Positions 35,594 to 49,720 of a stretch of DNA of 64,000 nucleotides are shown here, one piece after another (positions within the stretch are counted from its first letter, which is position 1; the number at the start of each line of letters is the position of its first letter). A program made the position numbers and the translations under genes. This DNA is from Symsagittifera roscoffensis (lineage: Eukaryota > Xenacoelomorpha > Acoela > Convolutidae): contig NC_087062.1 in the NCBI RefSeq assembly GCF_963678635.1, positions 64,019,253 to 64,083,252 of the forward strand, given 5' to 3'. The notes beneath the pieces were generated by a model. It searched no databases. It was not told the origin of the DNA and was given only the letters and a program-made list of their open reading frames with translations.

Positions 35594-38190
35594 ACTAATC
35601 GCACAACATAAAGTGGCATATATTGGGCAGCGGGAAAATGAGACAAGCTAGCCAATTATATATAAACTTCAATCTATGCTGTTTTGTAAGACTGAACGGA
35701 ATCAAAACTAAGCTTATTGATCTTTTGCGCTTTTCAAGGTCTTTTAAGACCGATAATATTTTTTTATTTTTTTTCAAGTCCATTTTTGAATTTTCTTCTA
35801 AAGCTGATTTAGAGAAAAAATTAGTGAAAGTGTTGTTGTTTTCGAGAAACATTTGAAGTGTAGTAAAAAAATATATAGCAGATCCAAGATGCTTAGTTCA
35901 GTTTTTGAAACCTTCAAGCAGTTTTGTGCAATTCTCCTCGGAAGTTTTAATGTTCCATTGTTGCATTCTCTATTCAGTGTTTCCTATTGAATTTATTATT
36001 TTATACTGAAATGCAATTTTGATTTTAGATATATTTTGATGTGTTTTCACTAATAGTTTTCCAATGTTGAATTGAATTTTTTCGTTTCAATGAGGAGCTT
36101 CTGATATTTTTAATTTAATTTTTTGTTGATGTAATTGAAAGTTAGCTCCTCAATGAGTGATCAGTCGTTTAATTTTAGAAGTTAGTTATGATAACTGTAT
36201 TTTAATCAGGTTTTTGATTTCCATTTTCACCGATTGTGTATCTGATTCTTTTATGACAATAGATTGACCGGGTGTTATGTATTACTACGTTTGTGCATTA
36301 TGCTTCTCCTCAAAACGTAATTTACTTTTTGGGCTGATTTTTTGCGGCTGCATACTCCAGATTATGAACTTAGTTGAAGATTTCTTCTTGCCGACTATAA
36401 TAAAACTAAGTGTAAAACAAAATGAAAAAACCTGGCCTTACCTCTCAGTTAGTTCTTGAAGCCAACTTGTCAATTCTAGGTTAAAAACATTCGAAGCTAT
36501 TTTTTTCATAGCCTCACATGAATAGAATGTAGAAAAAACGTCTTCATTTTGTTGCTGAGGCAAACTTAAAAAGCAAAGTTTTCTGATAGTTGTACTGAGT
36601 GTTTAAGACTTTTCGGGACTAACGAATGGTTTTCATGACAACAATTTCTCACGTTTTTGTTTAAAAAAATTCTCAGGATTGCCAAAAAAGCTTAAAAAAA
36701 TAGATATTATAGTTCAAATTTTTAAAGAAAACTATTTTGTTTTCGGTTCTATGGGAATTTACCCAAGTTTTAGCGCTCAATTGCCGCTTGATAACTGTTT
36801 TTGATTTTTCATTAAATGTCGTAGATTGTTTTTGGCCGCGAATACTTTCCGCGAATAAACATCATTCCAGGCAACATTTTGAAATTCTTTAGTTGTGGTT
36901 TTTTCGAAGTTAGTTCAGTTTTTTGGACTTAGTGGCTTTGTTCCCGTCCTGTCAACTAGCTTGCGATGCTATTTTGCTCTGGTATCGCAAGTGGTGCAAA
37001 GTTCCGCTTCGCCTCTGTCTGATGATTCATTCTCTGTATTGTAAGTTGTGCCAAGCGCCGCTGTGTAGCAAAAGCTAAAGTGAAACTTGTTTTTTGTTCC
37101 TTGAGTAGATTTAAGTTAAGTATCTGTCGGCTATGTTTCAAAGTTGAAATTTAATTGTGGGGAAGTGAAATAAGTTTACAGAAGTACGGTTCTCTTATAG
37201 TTTCCCTCCTGTTCGTAAACTTACCATATAAAGTTGTTAAAAAACCTTACATGTTGCATGTAGGAAATGTTTTAAAAATCTGTCCAATAGTTCACTTGTT
37301 TTTTTTTCTTCCACAGCAGTTCAAATTTTCCATTTGATTAGTTGTTTTGACCTATAATTATGGAAAATGCGTGATGTTACGATAAAAGTATGAAAAACAA
37401 ATTTGTTAACAGAAATTGATTTGAAGCAAAATAATTTCCTTCCATCATGGCAACGTTAAGAGTTTAAAAACTTGAAGTTAAAGAGTTTAAAAACTTGAAA
37501 TTTAAATTTTGGGAGAGAAGTGGGGAAAGGCCATTAACTTAAACACGCTAACAGTTAAGAATATCAAAAGTTATTTCAAATCCTAACAAGGCAATTTTTC
37601 CGCCTTCTGTGGCGACTGGTTTGCAAGGTTAACTATGAAGAGGTTAAGTATAATCTAGTTAGTTCGTGTCCAAGCTTTTATTATAACCGGGAATAGCGAC
37701 CCAAAATTTTGCAGGCGAGAAAAATAAATCCCGAAACCAAATGTTTTTCAGGCCCAGCAATCTATTGAAATTGACAAATTCAGTCAGTTTGTTCATTACT
37801 CGAATTTAGGCGAATTTTTCAAAACAAAATGTCTGTTCACATTTCCGATTGTTATGAAAAATGACCTGCGGACTAATTAAGACGGGTCTAGTGCAAACAT
37901 TCAATATTTCAAACATTCGAAATTATATAATAGCTATCAAGGATAGCCGGTTACTGTGCAAATACCACAGATTGTTCCCCACCACAGACCTATGAAAAAT
38001 TTTAAAAAGTTGGTGTCGTTTTTTCCACAAGATTACAAAGTCTAAGCGAAAAATAGAATTTAGGCATATTTGAGAGTGATAAGTAAATAGGTCAATTGGA
38101 AAACAGTTTTAGAAGAAAAACACTGGAAAAACGAAAAAAAAAAAAAATAAAAGTTTTTTTTGCATTTTTTTTGAATTTTCAAGTTTTTGA
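35594..38190. other. Intergenic, no gene seen
   Basis: AT-rich sequence after the histone gene. It must include the histone 3' untranslated region. Short open frames are not supported. A segment near 36960-37130 (GTTCCGCTTCGCCTCTGTCTGATGATTC) resembles 46733-46765, so part of it is dispersed repeat. A fragment near 37500-37535 resembles the right end of the MITE family described at 41748. Confidence 0.4.
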
Positions 38191-38439
38191 TTCTCAAATT
38201 TGCGCTAAAAACTCCAGAAACTACATTAATTTAATAAAATTAAACTTTCACGACTGAAATTAAGCACAAATAGGCTATTGTAAGCATTTACGTTCACCTT
38301 ATCAGCTCGAAATTAGACCAACAATCAAAAAGTTCAAACCGGTTTTTCTCGACAATGTGACACACAATTTCTCATAGTTGTTATAAATGAGCTATTATAA
38401 ACGGCGAAAATTAAGCATAAATAAGCGTGCTCGCTTGAT

Positions 38440-38675
38440 TTACTCACTCGAGCTTAGAAGAAAAATCAAATTTCAAACCGGTTTTTCTCTTCACCGGAAG
38501 AATTTTTTGGAAAATTTTTGATGCCATTCGAACCACGACTGAAAGGGCTTTAATATGATATATCACTGAACCCAGTTCGATGATTATTTTTGGTGCCTGA
38601 TTTTGCGTGGAAGGCAAAAAAAATAAAACACCCGAATACAAAGTTCCTTCCCATTTTCAATGGTCGGAACAATTA
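38440..38675 (-). repeat. Dispersed repeat family 2, inverted copy
   Basis: Reverse complement of the 6085-6300 copy, with AAACCGGTTTTTCTC, GATATATCACT, TTTTGCGTGG and GGTCGGAACAATTACG. The preceding 38190-38440 includes a second AAACCGGTTTTTCTCGAC segment, so a partial copy abuts it. Confidence 0.7.
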
Positions 38676-38928
38676 CGTAATAAAATGACGTTAGAGTTTT
38701 AAATAAAAGGCGTAGACCAATTAGCCGATTCCAATATAGCAGACTCTCGGTTTAAGGTAGCCGGTGACCGCTACGCCCACATTGCCGCTTTGCTGCGATA
38801 ACCGGCCCTAATTTTCATATAGAGATTTGCTGTTGGCAAGCTAGCAACAAGTTGACGCGATGGTGGCGGTCAGTAGTAAATCGGCCAGTATTGCATATTT
38901 TCAGCGAACGCTAGAAAGCGGATTTTTG

Positions 38929-39133
38929 GGCTCTTACTCATTCCCCTACCCCCATTTTTGATTTTCAACTTTGAAAATGTATTTTTACGTTAACAATTAA
39001 ATTTTGCATGATGAACAACTTAATTGTGAACACATTTGTTCTTCATTGTTTACATCACGCATTCAGCCATAGTATCACGTGAAAAAACAAAAGAAATTTT
39101 TTAAAAATGTGTGTGCGGGAGTGGAAAAGAGCC
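38929..39133. mobile_element. MITE family GGCTCTTTTCC, copy 1 (205 bp)
   Basis: It starts GGCTCTTACTC and ends GTGGAAAAGAGCC, so the outer 6-8 bases are inverted repeats. Flanks are GATTTTTG (38921-38928) and GATCTTTG (39134-39141), an 8-bp target duplication with one mismatch. Internal sequence shares TTTGTTCTTCAT...CATCACGCATT and the TAGCACGT-like motif with 41748-41969. Confidence 0.75.
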
Positions 39134-39830
39134 GATCTTTGCGGATGTTAGACGTATCTATTTTTCGGATGTTAGACATCGGATGTTTGCCCATTACCCA
39201 ATTAAAAGCCATGACAAGCATATTCGGTCTTCTTACTAAACCTTTTAAAATCGCTTATTAAGCCACAAAACTGATGCTCATATGAGGTAGAGGGAGGGGG
39301 ATCCTCATATGTAAATATGAACATTTCAAAATGTCAGCAAAAGAGAACATGTCTGACAATTTTTCTAGCATAAGACATGGGTGTAAAATGTGTTTTTTGA
39401 CCAATTTATCTTGGTGATTGGGAAACTGGCTAAGAGCTTAATCGTATAACTACAGCGTTTCACATCGCCTTAGCTCCTCCACATTAGCTAATTTTTGGAT
39501 ATCAAAACATGGTGATTAGTTATCGAAGTAGGGGAACTGTAATGCGACGTCTAACTATGAAGTCCTAGTTGCAACTAGGTTGTCTTCTTTGACTTTTATG
39601 TCACAACATGGAGTTTTACCGCCACAAGAAGTCTTGGAAAATGAGTCATAAATAATTTTATAGCAGCTTCAGACGATCTATTATTTATTCAACTAAAAGG
39701 TAAAGTTTTCCTAATTTCATTTCCTTAAGAGACTTTGGGATGCGAATCTCTCACAAGTAATTAATATTGCATCTGTCTGTTTAGGTGTTGTTTTCATAAA
39801 GCCCTGAGTTGTTAATTAATTTGAACCAAA

Positions 39831-41502
<1,672 letters not shown>

Positions 41503-41747
41503 GCATTGAAAGAGATATAACAAGATTTTCAACAAAACGAACGGAAATGTAACAAACAGACAGTAAAACTTAGGCTCTTAATAAGTTTGCTGAATTGGTA
41601 TTACCTTGTTACCAAAGTGAAAATGAAGGTTTTATAACACTCTGTTTTGAGTTATAGTGGGTAATCTTCGAAAAAAAAACATATTATTTATTGCAAAACC
41701 ATTGCATATTTAATCTACCATAGTGTAGTGGGGATATCCTTAAGATC

Positions 41748-41969
41748 GGCTCTTTTCCAGCCCCCCCCCCCAACCTTTCAAATTCAATTTTGAAAAGCTT
41801 ATTTAGCGTTGTCATAATGCAATGAAATTTGGCGTGGTGAACAAATCGACAATTCTGAACAGATTTGTTCTTCATACTTAACAGCGTAACATCACGCATT
41901 TAGCCGTAATAGCACGTAAAACAAACATAAAACTCGGTATTTTGAAAGGGGGGAAACTGGAAAAGAGCC
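41748..41969. mobile_element. MITE family GGCTCTTTTCC, best copy (222 bp)
   Basis: Terminal inverted repeats GGCTCTTTTCCAG at the left and CTGGAAAAGAGCC at the right are exact over 13 bases. A C-run on the left and a G-run on the right extend the complementarity. The flanking 8-bp direct repeats are identical: TTAAGATC at 41740-41747 and 41970-41977. The interior is AT-rich and non-coding. An 8-bp duplication points to a hAT-type transposase acting in trans. Confidence 0.9.
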
Positions 41970-42414
41970 TTAAGATCCTAGTGTGGTGAGGCTACAATTT
42001 TTGTTGATATGGTGAGCGACTATAATGGGAAAGAACTGATAATTCAAAATCCTGGAAATCTGATTTTAGGTGAAAAAATACTACTTCTTACGCTTGTTGC
42101 TATTAGCAAGCATTACCAAATCGGAATAAAGACTTTTTTCAGGTATACAACTTTATTTCAAACTGAAAATGTTCCGTTTCCAAAAATAATTGAACTATCG
42201 TGTATCTGATCATGTTTTGTCGGCCTAGTTGTCCTCATCGCGGATATTTCCTGGTCTGAAAGATTTTTTTTCAATGTAGTTGCAAGTGTTTTCGATTTAC
42301 TTGTGTTTGTAAATTTACTAGCCCTGACTTGGTATATTTTCATTTTTTTTTCGCTTGGAAGTTATGGTTTAATCTTATGGTTTAGACTTATGTTTAATCG
42401 GCTTAGTCATTTTA

Positions 42415-42642
42415 GTATCTTTTCCCCAATGCCACCCCCCTCCAGTTTGCTTTTCAAGTTGTGAAAACTATGTTAAATTTTTCAGAATTCAATGAACATT
42501 TGAATGGTGAACAAATCAAAAATTTTGAAGCGATTTTGTCTTCATGCTTTAAATCTTAATATAACTCATTTAGTCGTTATAACAAGTAAAACAATTGTGA
42601 AAATGAAAAATTTCCATTTTGGGAGAGGGGGTGAAAAGAGCC
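42415..42642. mobile_element. MITE family GGCTCTTTTCC, copy 3, decayed left end
   Basis: It starts GTATCTTTTCCCC (left inverted repeat with two changes) and ends GGGTGAAAAGAGCC. The flanks TCATTTTA and TCAACTTA match at 6 of 8 positions. The interior aligns with the 41748 copy. Confidence 0.65.
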
Positions 42643-43174
42643 TCAACTTAATTTAGAGTCAAAAATTGGTTTCTGTTTTAAAATAATTCGGGTGTTTTAG
42701 TTGTAAAAGTTCTAAGTTTGAAAGTTAATAGCTCAAAATTTTTCTATAACAATAATTTCGTATGGCATTTTTTTTGTTTTTCCTAATGGGAGTGTACCTA
42801 TGGCTCATCGGCTAAGTGACTGCACGGTAAAGGTTAAAACACAATATAATACTGTTTTCCTGAAATTGATATTTTTTCAAAATTCAAAACAAATTAAGTC
42901 ATTTCCGTCTCATTTTCTATCACTAGGTTGCAATATATCGATTTTGAACTTTAAATGCAGCTGCAGCAATTTGTTTTCATATTGTCATATAGTTTGTTTT
43001 CACCGATACATGATGTACACGCATAATTATAACAGTCTTTAGACTTAAAAATTGTTTACGCTTGCGATAAGCAAGCGTTATCAAACTGGAATATAGACTT
43101 TTTTCGTGTTAACAACTAGTTTAACAGAATCATTCGAATCCTTTGGTGTCTTGGCTTATAATGAGTTCAAATTT

Positions 43175-43360
43175 CTGAGCGTCTCCGGCACATTTAGTCT
43201 GGAGGTAACGAATACGCCTGGGACAACAAATGTCCTGGGTTCGAAACTGACCGGACCTGTTTTTTTTTAAACTGGAAATAATCAGTTTCAAAAAAATAAA
43301 CTGTCGGCTGATGATTGTCTGATGATCTTTTGTTGGCTTAGTTGCCAATTTGTATAGTTT
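43175..43360 (+). repeat. tRNA-derived SINE, copy 1
   Basis: It has a pol III box A-like TTAGTCTGGAGG (about 43194) and box B-like GGTTCGAAACT (about 43238), then a T-run, a body with CAGTTTCAAA, and TTGGCTTAGTTGCCA. The order is the same as in 45086-45265. The tRNA-like head is too degenerate to fold as a functional tRNA. Confidence 0.65.
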
Positions 43361-44569
43361 TTTAAAGATTTTTCCACATTATAGTTGCTTACAGAGTTCT
43401 GATTTCACTCTGTTTGTGCTGTTTGTATTTAACTTGACCTCGTATATATATTTTCGTTTAAAAACTATTCTGCCGATATGATTTCGGTCTATTTTTTATC
43501 GGCTCAGTGACCTAGTTTTGAGTCGTTTCAACGCAAATACATTTTTAATGCTCATCACTGGATTGCACAAAATGCTAAATTTCTTATAGAATTATAGTTA
43601 AAGTTTTTCATGCTAACAATTTTAAACGACTTTTTTCGGCTTGATAGGTTTCTGCCTATAATTTGTCGGCTTATTGGCCTGATATTGGATCTTTCGACGA
43701 GCTAAAAAAAATTGTTTATGCGTGTCTGTGTTTTGAGGTTGAGAATGACTTTATAACTTTTTATTACTCTTAAATTATTATATATTTTTTTCGGCTGTTT
43801 TTATTTTCTTTTTTGGGCTTAAAATGTTTCAGCCTATATTTTACTAGCCTAGTGGGCTCATAATGTTTTATTTGACGAGCAAATAAAGTGTTTTGAGAGT
43901 GAAGTGGACTTATTAACTTTTCAGAAGTTTTGTTGATTTTTTTTTGTGACTTCGGACAAGGTTTCTGACGAGGTATTTTCGGTTTTGTTACCGCTAGGTA
44001 CATTATCATCCGATGCTTTTTACACCTTCTTTTTGTCTTGGTATGTTTTTGTTTCAAAACTAGCTCTATTCATTTAATAGATCTAGTTTTTTTGATCTTT
44101 TCGATTTTTTAAAACTTTTTTCTTTTGTATCGGGGCTGTTATATCAATCCTGGGCTGTTATATTTTATTGCGAAAGCTTTAATTGTTGTTGCCTAATTCT
44201 GCTTACGCATGCGAGGGCAAGTGTGTGTAATCACCGGAATTAGACTTTTATCGGGCAAACAACTTTCTTCCAAGTCTCTTCAAAAAAAACTTGTGTTGTT
44301 CGGTTTAACTTCGATACTACTGACCTTTTTTCTGTTTTTAACCTTTCTTACTATAATTGGCAGTCGTCCTGTTATTTCGTCGTTTTACAATCTCGGGTTG
44401 TGATTTATTTTTTAAATTCTAATGGTTTCAACTAGTGGTGTTTTTCTTAGACAACTTATTGTGTAGTTTAAAAGGAAAAAAGTATTAATTTATTAAAGAA
44501 TAATTCAGGACGGTTCTGATGCAAGTTTAAGTTTTAAAACTTAATCGCTCATTTTTTTGTGATAATATT

Positions 44570-44760
44570 TTGTTGTGGCGTTTTGTTGTTCTGACCATTT
44601 TTTTTGTTTTCCACGCAAAGTTGGATAACACAAATAATTATGGGAATGGGTCGAGTGATATATCATATTTAAGCTCTTTCAGTCGTGATTTGAACGACAA
44701 TTAAAATTTTCCAAAAATTGGTCCCAGTATCGAGAAAAACAGGTTTGATTCAACGAAGCG
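44570..44760 (+). repeat. Dispersed repeat family 2, copy 3
   Basis: Same order of motifs as 6085-6300: TTCTGACCATTTTTT, CCACGCAAAGTTGG, GAGTGATATATC, CAGTCGTGATTTGAACGAC and CGAGAAAAACAGGTTT. Confidence 0.7.
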
Positions 44761-45085
44761 TTAATCGATTGATCATTTTACAGGACTTTCAGTCATCGCT
44801 TAAACTTTTTGAAAAATTTAAATTGCTCGTTACTTGTTATAATTTGAAAATTAAGAGGTTCTATCAATGAAGGTGTTGAATGATTTTAAGTAAAGGCATA
44901 AAAACTGTCCATGATTTCGACATATTGCAAAGTGCCCTTCTGAACTGTGTTTTGTAATAAATACCTTTGTAATAAGCAAGGGTATTGCAACCGGGTACTA
45001 GTTTTTTTTTCTCTTAAACAACTTTGTCCACAGGACTCGTCTGGTTTCATCGCTACCTTGTTTCATGATGTATTCAACTTTCTTA

Positions 45086-45265
45086 GCGTTCACGGCTAAT
45101 TTAGCCTGGAGGTAACGCATTTGCCTGCGACGGCAAAGGTCCTGGGTTCGAATCCTGGGATTCGACCAGGACCTATTTTTTTTTCAAACGGGAAATTTTC
45201 TGTTTCAAATAAAATTGTCTGCGAATTATGTGGCTGCTCATCTGTTGTCGGCTTAGTTGTCACAT
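45086..45265 (+). repeat. tRNA-derived SINE, copy 2
   Basis: Box A-like TTAGCCTGGAGG at 45101-45112 and a consensus box B GGTTCGAATCC at 45145-45155 lie 33 bases apart. A T-run and a non-tRNA body ending TCGGCTTAGTTGTCA follow. The spacing and box B fit a tRNA-derived pol III promoter. I call it a SINE because the same non-tRNA body follows the other copy, and tail fragments (CGGCCTAGTTG and similar) recur near 42220 and 51100. Confidence 0.7.
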
Positions 45266-45359
45266 CTTGGAATTGTTTTGTTTTCTGCGCGGATTTCAAA
45301 AATTTAAGTTTTTCTCCAGCCTTTGAAAAGTTGTGGGGGAATATTTGAACCATGTTTTT

Positions 45360-46500
45360 GTTTTTTTTTCATTTTCTTGGAAACGACCCCTGTCAAAAAT
45401 GAGTTTTTAGTTTTAATGAATTGAAATGCCTTAAGAAGTTTTACTGCATAAGTGGTTACGACCGTTTTTTTTTGTACATAAAGTTATGGCCCTAGAAATA
45501 GTCAAATTTTTGATTTTTGACCGTTTTGTGAATCTTTTTGCTTTTCTCGAAAAATAACCTCTCAAATCTGATTTGAGGTTTCAATGAGTTAACGGGTAGT
45601 GGAAAACTCCTCTGCATTATTGGTGCAAACAAAAAAAATGTTCACAAGAAGTTATCGCCTCTGAAAAGTCAAACTTTTGGTTTTTGGACCGTTTTTTAAC
45701 TCAATGAATATTATCGAAAACCACCCTGTCATACCTGAGATTTTAGATTGAATTCTCCGAGCAGGATTCGGGTAGTTCATTTGCTTATGCGACTACGCCA
45801 AAACTTTTTTAATCCAAAAGTTTTGGCCCTCGCAAAAGATAACATTTTGATTTTGTGACCGTTTTTTGGACATTTTTGATTTTTCTCGAAAAATACTCTC
45901 CCAAATCTGAGATTTTGGGTTCAATCGGAAATAGAGGTTGCGCGAATCCCTTCTGCATAGCGTTTCTGCATAATTTTTTCTCATGAAAAGCTATGATTCG
46001 CAGATTCGTCAAATTTTTGATTTGTTGACCGTTTTTTGGTTTTTCTCTCTAAATATCCTGCTAAATCTGATATTATCGGTGCAATCGAATAAACAAATTG
46101 TTGAAAGTTTTTTTTTATAATTGGCCACGTCCAGTTTGTTTAAGAAAAAAGTTACGTCTTCAAACAACTCAAAGTTTTGAAACGTTGACTGTTTTTTTGG
46201 AAACTTATTGACTTAACGCGAAAACTACCGGGCCAATTCTCAGGTTGTATTTAATCGAGAAACCCGGCTTTGGAAATCTTCTCTGCTCAAGCGACCATCA
46301 CCTGCTTTTAATATAAAACCGTTATGGATTTTGGAAAGTCTTGGCGTTTTTTAGAACTTTTTGAATTTTACTCAATCAAATCTGAGATGAAAAGTTCCAT
46401 TGAAAGAATGGGCCGCGGCAATTGTTTCTGCAGAAGCGGCGATTCTTTATTTTCTTGGGAAATATGATTATCTCAAAACTTCTTACTTTTCTCACTTATT
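45360..46500. repeat. Second tandem array, about six ~160-180-bp units
   Basis: The motif TTTTTGACCGTTTTTTGG recurs at about 45518, 45690, 45868, 46028 and 46185. Each time it is followed by a TTTCTCGAAAAATAC-like segment, CAAATCTGAGATTTT and a CTTCTGCATA segment. Unit length is 155-180 bases. Units are diverged. Sequence is unrelated to the 21850 array. Confidence 0.8.
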
Positions 46501-46792
46501 TTAGTTGAGAAACAACTAAGGTTTTTGGCAAGTCCAATTTTTGAAATCCCATTTTTCATGCTGCATCAGTATAGCAAGTTGATTCAATATCAACCACGTA
46601 CCTGCAGCTTTAGCTGGGCCCGTAGTTGTTTTTTATCGAGACATACGAAAATTTTTGTTCACCTAGGTTTTTTCAGCATCTAAAACTTTTTTCGTCAAAT
46701 GTTTTTTCATGTTTGTGTTGCATCGCAAATAGAGCGAAGCTCCGCTTCGCGTCTGTGTAATAATATGTCGGGAAAAAATTGAAAGTTCTAAC

Positions 46793-46995
46793 CTGTTGCA
46801 TTCCATGGAACTGAACTGGGGAATGCTACTATGGGATGTATTGATAGCTGTTGGCTTCAAAGAGGGTACCATATCTTTTTCTTCGTCCGCATAATTCGAG
46901 ATCTTTCTGATCTTTTTCAGATCAGGAACTGTCTCTTCAGCTGGCTGTACCTCAAGGCCGAGATCAAGTTTCACTGGTGCTTCTGAGGAATTCAT
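46793..46995 (-). CDS. Orphan first coding exon of an unidentified gene
   Basis: From ATG 46995 the frame runs 67 codons to a GTTAGA donor at 46792. A CATTTTACAG acceptor ends two bases before the ATG. The translation is acidic/basic mixed and non-repetitive (for example DLKKIRKISNYADEEKDMVP), unlike the low-complexity frames around it, and looks like a natural disordered N-terminus. I find no convincing second exon toward lower coordinates; the next 5 kb is repeat and then the tubulin gene. The gene may have a long intron spanning the tubulin locus, or this may be a decayed or truncated gene. Family unknown. Confidence 0.5.
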
Positions 46996-46999
46996 TTCT

Positions 47000-49560
47000 G
47001 TAAAATGTAATAATCAGGGATTGACTATTTGTCTGACAATTAGTCGTTTTCTAAAAAGTGAGTCAGTTTTAAATTGCGTCAAGTGGTAAGTTATGGATTG
47101 TTAGCTTGTCGAGAATAACGAGTATGGTCTGTTAATCAATTTGATGAACTTACAAATAATTTCAATTGTGTGGGACAATAAGTTGTTCAAATCAGCTAGC
47201 GTCTTAACAAAAAATGTCCGTAAAGGGAGTAAGGTCAAGCTCAGAATCGTACACCCTGCATAGCACGCTAATGATGATTTGAAGAATTCATAAATACAAC
47301 AAGGATAGCAGGTTGTGGTTTAAGTGGCACAGAAAATTCAGTCCTCATCTATAAAAAAAAATTTAAAAAAAAATCACATTTTTCTTCCAAATTTTTTTTT
47401 TTTTTTGCGTGGTGTGATGAGAGAAAAAAGCTTTGAATTTATGTAAATCAATCAGATTCGACTACAGTTGTCTTCGAAAAAACTCGCTCGAAATTAGACT
47501 TGAAAGCAAAAATTTCAAAAGGTTTTTTCTGTTTTATCGATCGATTAACAAATAAAAAGGGCTTTGATATGATACATTCATTTTAATGATTGTTTGTGGT
47601 GTCTGATTTTGTGTGGAAAAAACTAAAACCGACGCACCCGAAGACAAAGTTCGTCCCCAGTTTCAGCAGTCGTAACAAAAAAATTAATCGCTAAAATTTT
47701 CTTAAAATGGTAGGAGCTAGAAATGGTAATCATAAATAGGATAGTGAATTTTTTGCGTTTCAATCATTCAGGTATGTCTAATATTACATTTAAAATCGCT
47801 TGCTTGCATAAAAACTAAATTTAAAAATTTGATGAAATTTTGTTGAACATTTTTTTCTCTTAAGATAGATGAGCTCGGAACATTTTGTGTCACTTGCACT
47901 GCAAGCTGCCATCCTGGATTTTCACTCAAACATTTTTGTGCGCTCGCACAGTAGAAATTTCTAGGCCCTTCATTAAACGTCAAATGAATCAATCTTGTTT
48001 AGTTTTATTCATTGACCTGACGGAAGACTTGAGATGAAATATTGACTGATGTTATCTACTTGAAAACATATTTTAGCCTAAAATGTAGGCTACAAATTTT
48101 ACCCTTGTCAGATTTAAGTTTAGGATAAAATTTCCACTAGTGTGAGCAGACCCAAAAAGGGAAAAGAAAATTTTAGGTTACATTTTGTTCTTACAATTAC
48201 CAGAAGTACAAAGCAATAAAACTGCGAGGGCGGAAATTTCAGTTGTCCTTATTGAATTTGTTACAGCTCATTTTTCAATTTGAAGTTGTAAAATAAGGTT
48301 GGATAGTTTAGACCTCCATTTGTTAATGCAATGTTGCCGCAAGTTTAATCCTACTTTAATTCATCATTCCGCGCTTGTGCTTGTCTACTTTTCTATCAGC
48401 ATTTGAAATTCAAGCTCTGTGAACATTTCAAACCATTTTTCGCAGTGCTTTTATTTTTATTGAAAAAAAAAAAACGCCGATTAAAATGAATTTAGCCTAA
48501 TTCGTTTGAACTTAGTCTACCTTTCTGTAGCTTTTAGAAAACAAACGTCAAATGAGTACTTACGGATGGTTTTGAAGTTGTTGGGTTATACGGATGAAAA
48601 TTTAAGATGCCTAGAGCTATGCTTAATCCAACAAAGTTTAACTATTGAGGGTGAGGTTGGAGTATGAGTCTCGGGCTCCAATTTTGAAATAAATGAAAGT
48701 ACGAAGAAATAAAATAGCGCGAGTTTAAATGTCCTAATGTTATAATGATTTGAAATCTGGTAGAATGCAATGTAAAATCTTTAAAAGCTGCGAGGAAAAT
48801 AAGACTGGTGAACAATAATGACAAAGAAGACTAAGCCATAATTCAAACAGTCAATTCTGATATAAATTTGCGCATCTTACCTTGGAAAAGTGAACTTTGA
48901 ATCTACACTGATAAGAGTTATGGCGACAACATGCTTCGAATCGACCTAGAAGCACCAATAATTTGTATTTTGATTGTCAAATTTTTTCTTTGCGTTGAAT
49001 TAATCCTTTGTTTGTTGCCAATTTTATCTAAAATCAACCCCGAGAATAAATTTAAAAATCTTCAAAAGGGACCGGAAGTTGAATTATGACTTTATGGACG
49101 AAAATTTAGGTCCGCGATTAATTTGAAACTCTAGAATATTCATCTTCTTCGATTTGAAGTTCTTTTTATCTTTACAGTATTCTATTTGCATAGTAAAATC
49201 TTTGATTAATGAAATACTAAAGATAATTTATTGTTGTCTTAGCAGCTCAAAATCTAAATGTTTATACTTGAATTGGATAGTAAAACTAATGAATGAATCA
49301 TTCAGAAAAATATTTTGTGCTCCAGATTCAGCTCAAAAAATGCCCCGCGTTTGTAAGGGAGCTATAGTGATTAGCTATTTGAAAATTCAGGATTTTGTGT
49401 CGTGGATACTCTGCAAACGCTAGTTGAGAAGAAAACGTTGTAACAAATAAGCACTGCTTTTTTTCTTGTTTAAATTGCCCTTGGAAATTTCATATAATAT
49501 ATGTTTATCATTGTGATGAACATAATTTTTTAATATAATTTTCAAGTCTTGTGACAAAAC
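47000..49560. other. Intergenic repeats, no gene seen
   Basis: Contains an inverted copy of dispersed repeat family 2 at about 47500-47690 and otherwise AT-rich sequence. Short open frames have no support. Confidence 0.4.
47500..47690 (-). repeat. Dispersed repeat family 2, copy 4 (inverted)
   Basis: It contains AAAGGGCTTTGATATGATACATT, TTTTGTGTGGAAAA, GACGCACCCGAAGACAAAGTTCGTCC and CAGTCGTAAC, matching the order of the 38440-38675 copy. Confidence 0.65.
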
Positions 49561-49720
49561 GATGGTCGCAAAATTGCAGCAAGATGCTATGTCAAACGGT
49601 TCTCCGCTTGATATGTTTAAGCAAAGGTAAACATTGTTTCAGTGGCGAAATGGTGAAAACGTTTGAAGTTGGACAGTGAACGGTTTGATTCCTAATCGGA
49701 TTAATCTGTGTTTTCTTTCA

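Noticed and set aside
43770-44057. A 95-codon basic minus-strand protein
   Set aside because: Arises from T-rich plus-strand DNA, giving Lys-rich translation; no conserved pattern and located in repeat-rich intergenic DNA.
45101-45160. A functional tRNA gene
   Set aside because: Box A and box B are present but the acceptor and anticodon stems do not pair convincingly, and the same non-tRNA body follows in a second copy, so it is a SINE.
49562-49626. First exon of the MKRN2OS-like gene starting at ATG 49562
   Set aside because: Splicing it to the acceptor at 49676 gives the wrong phase; only a different upstream ATG would fit, and nothing supports that choice.
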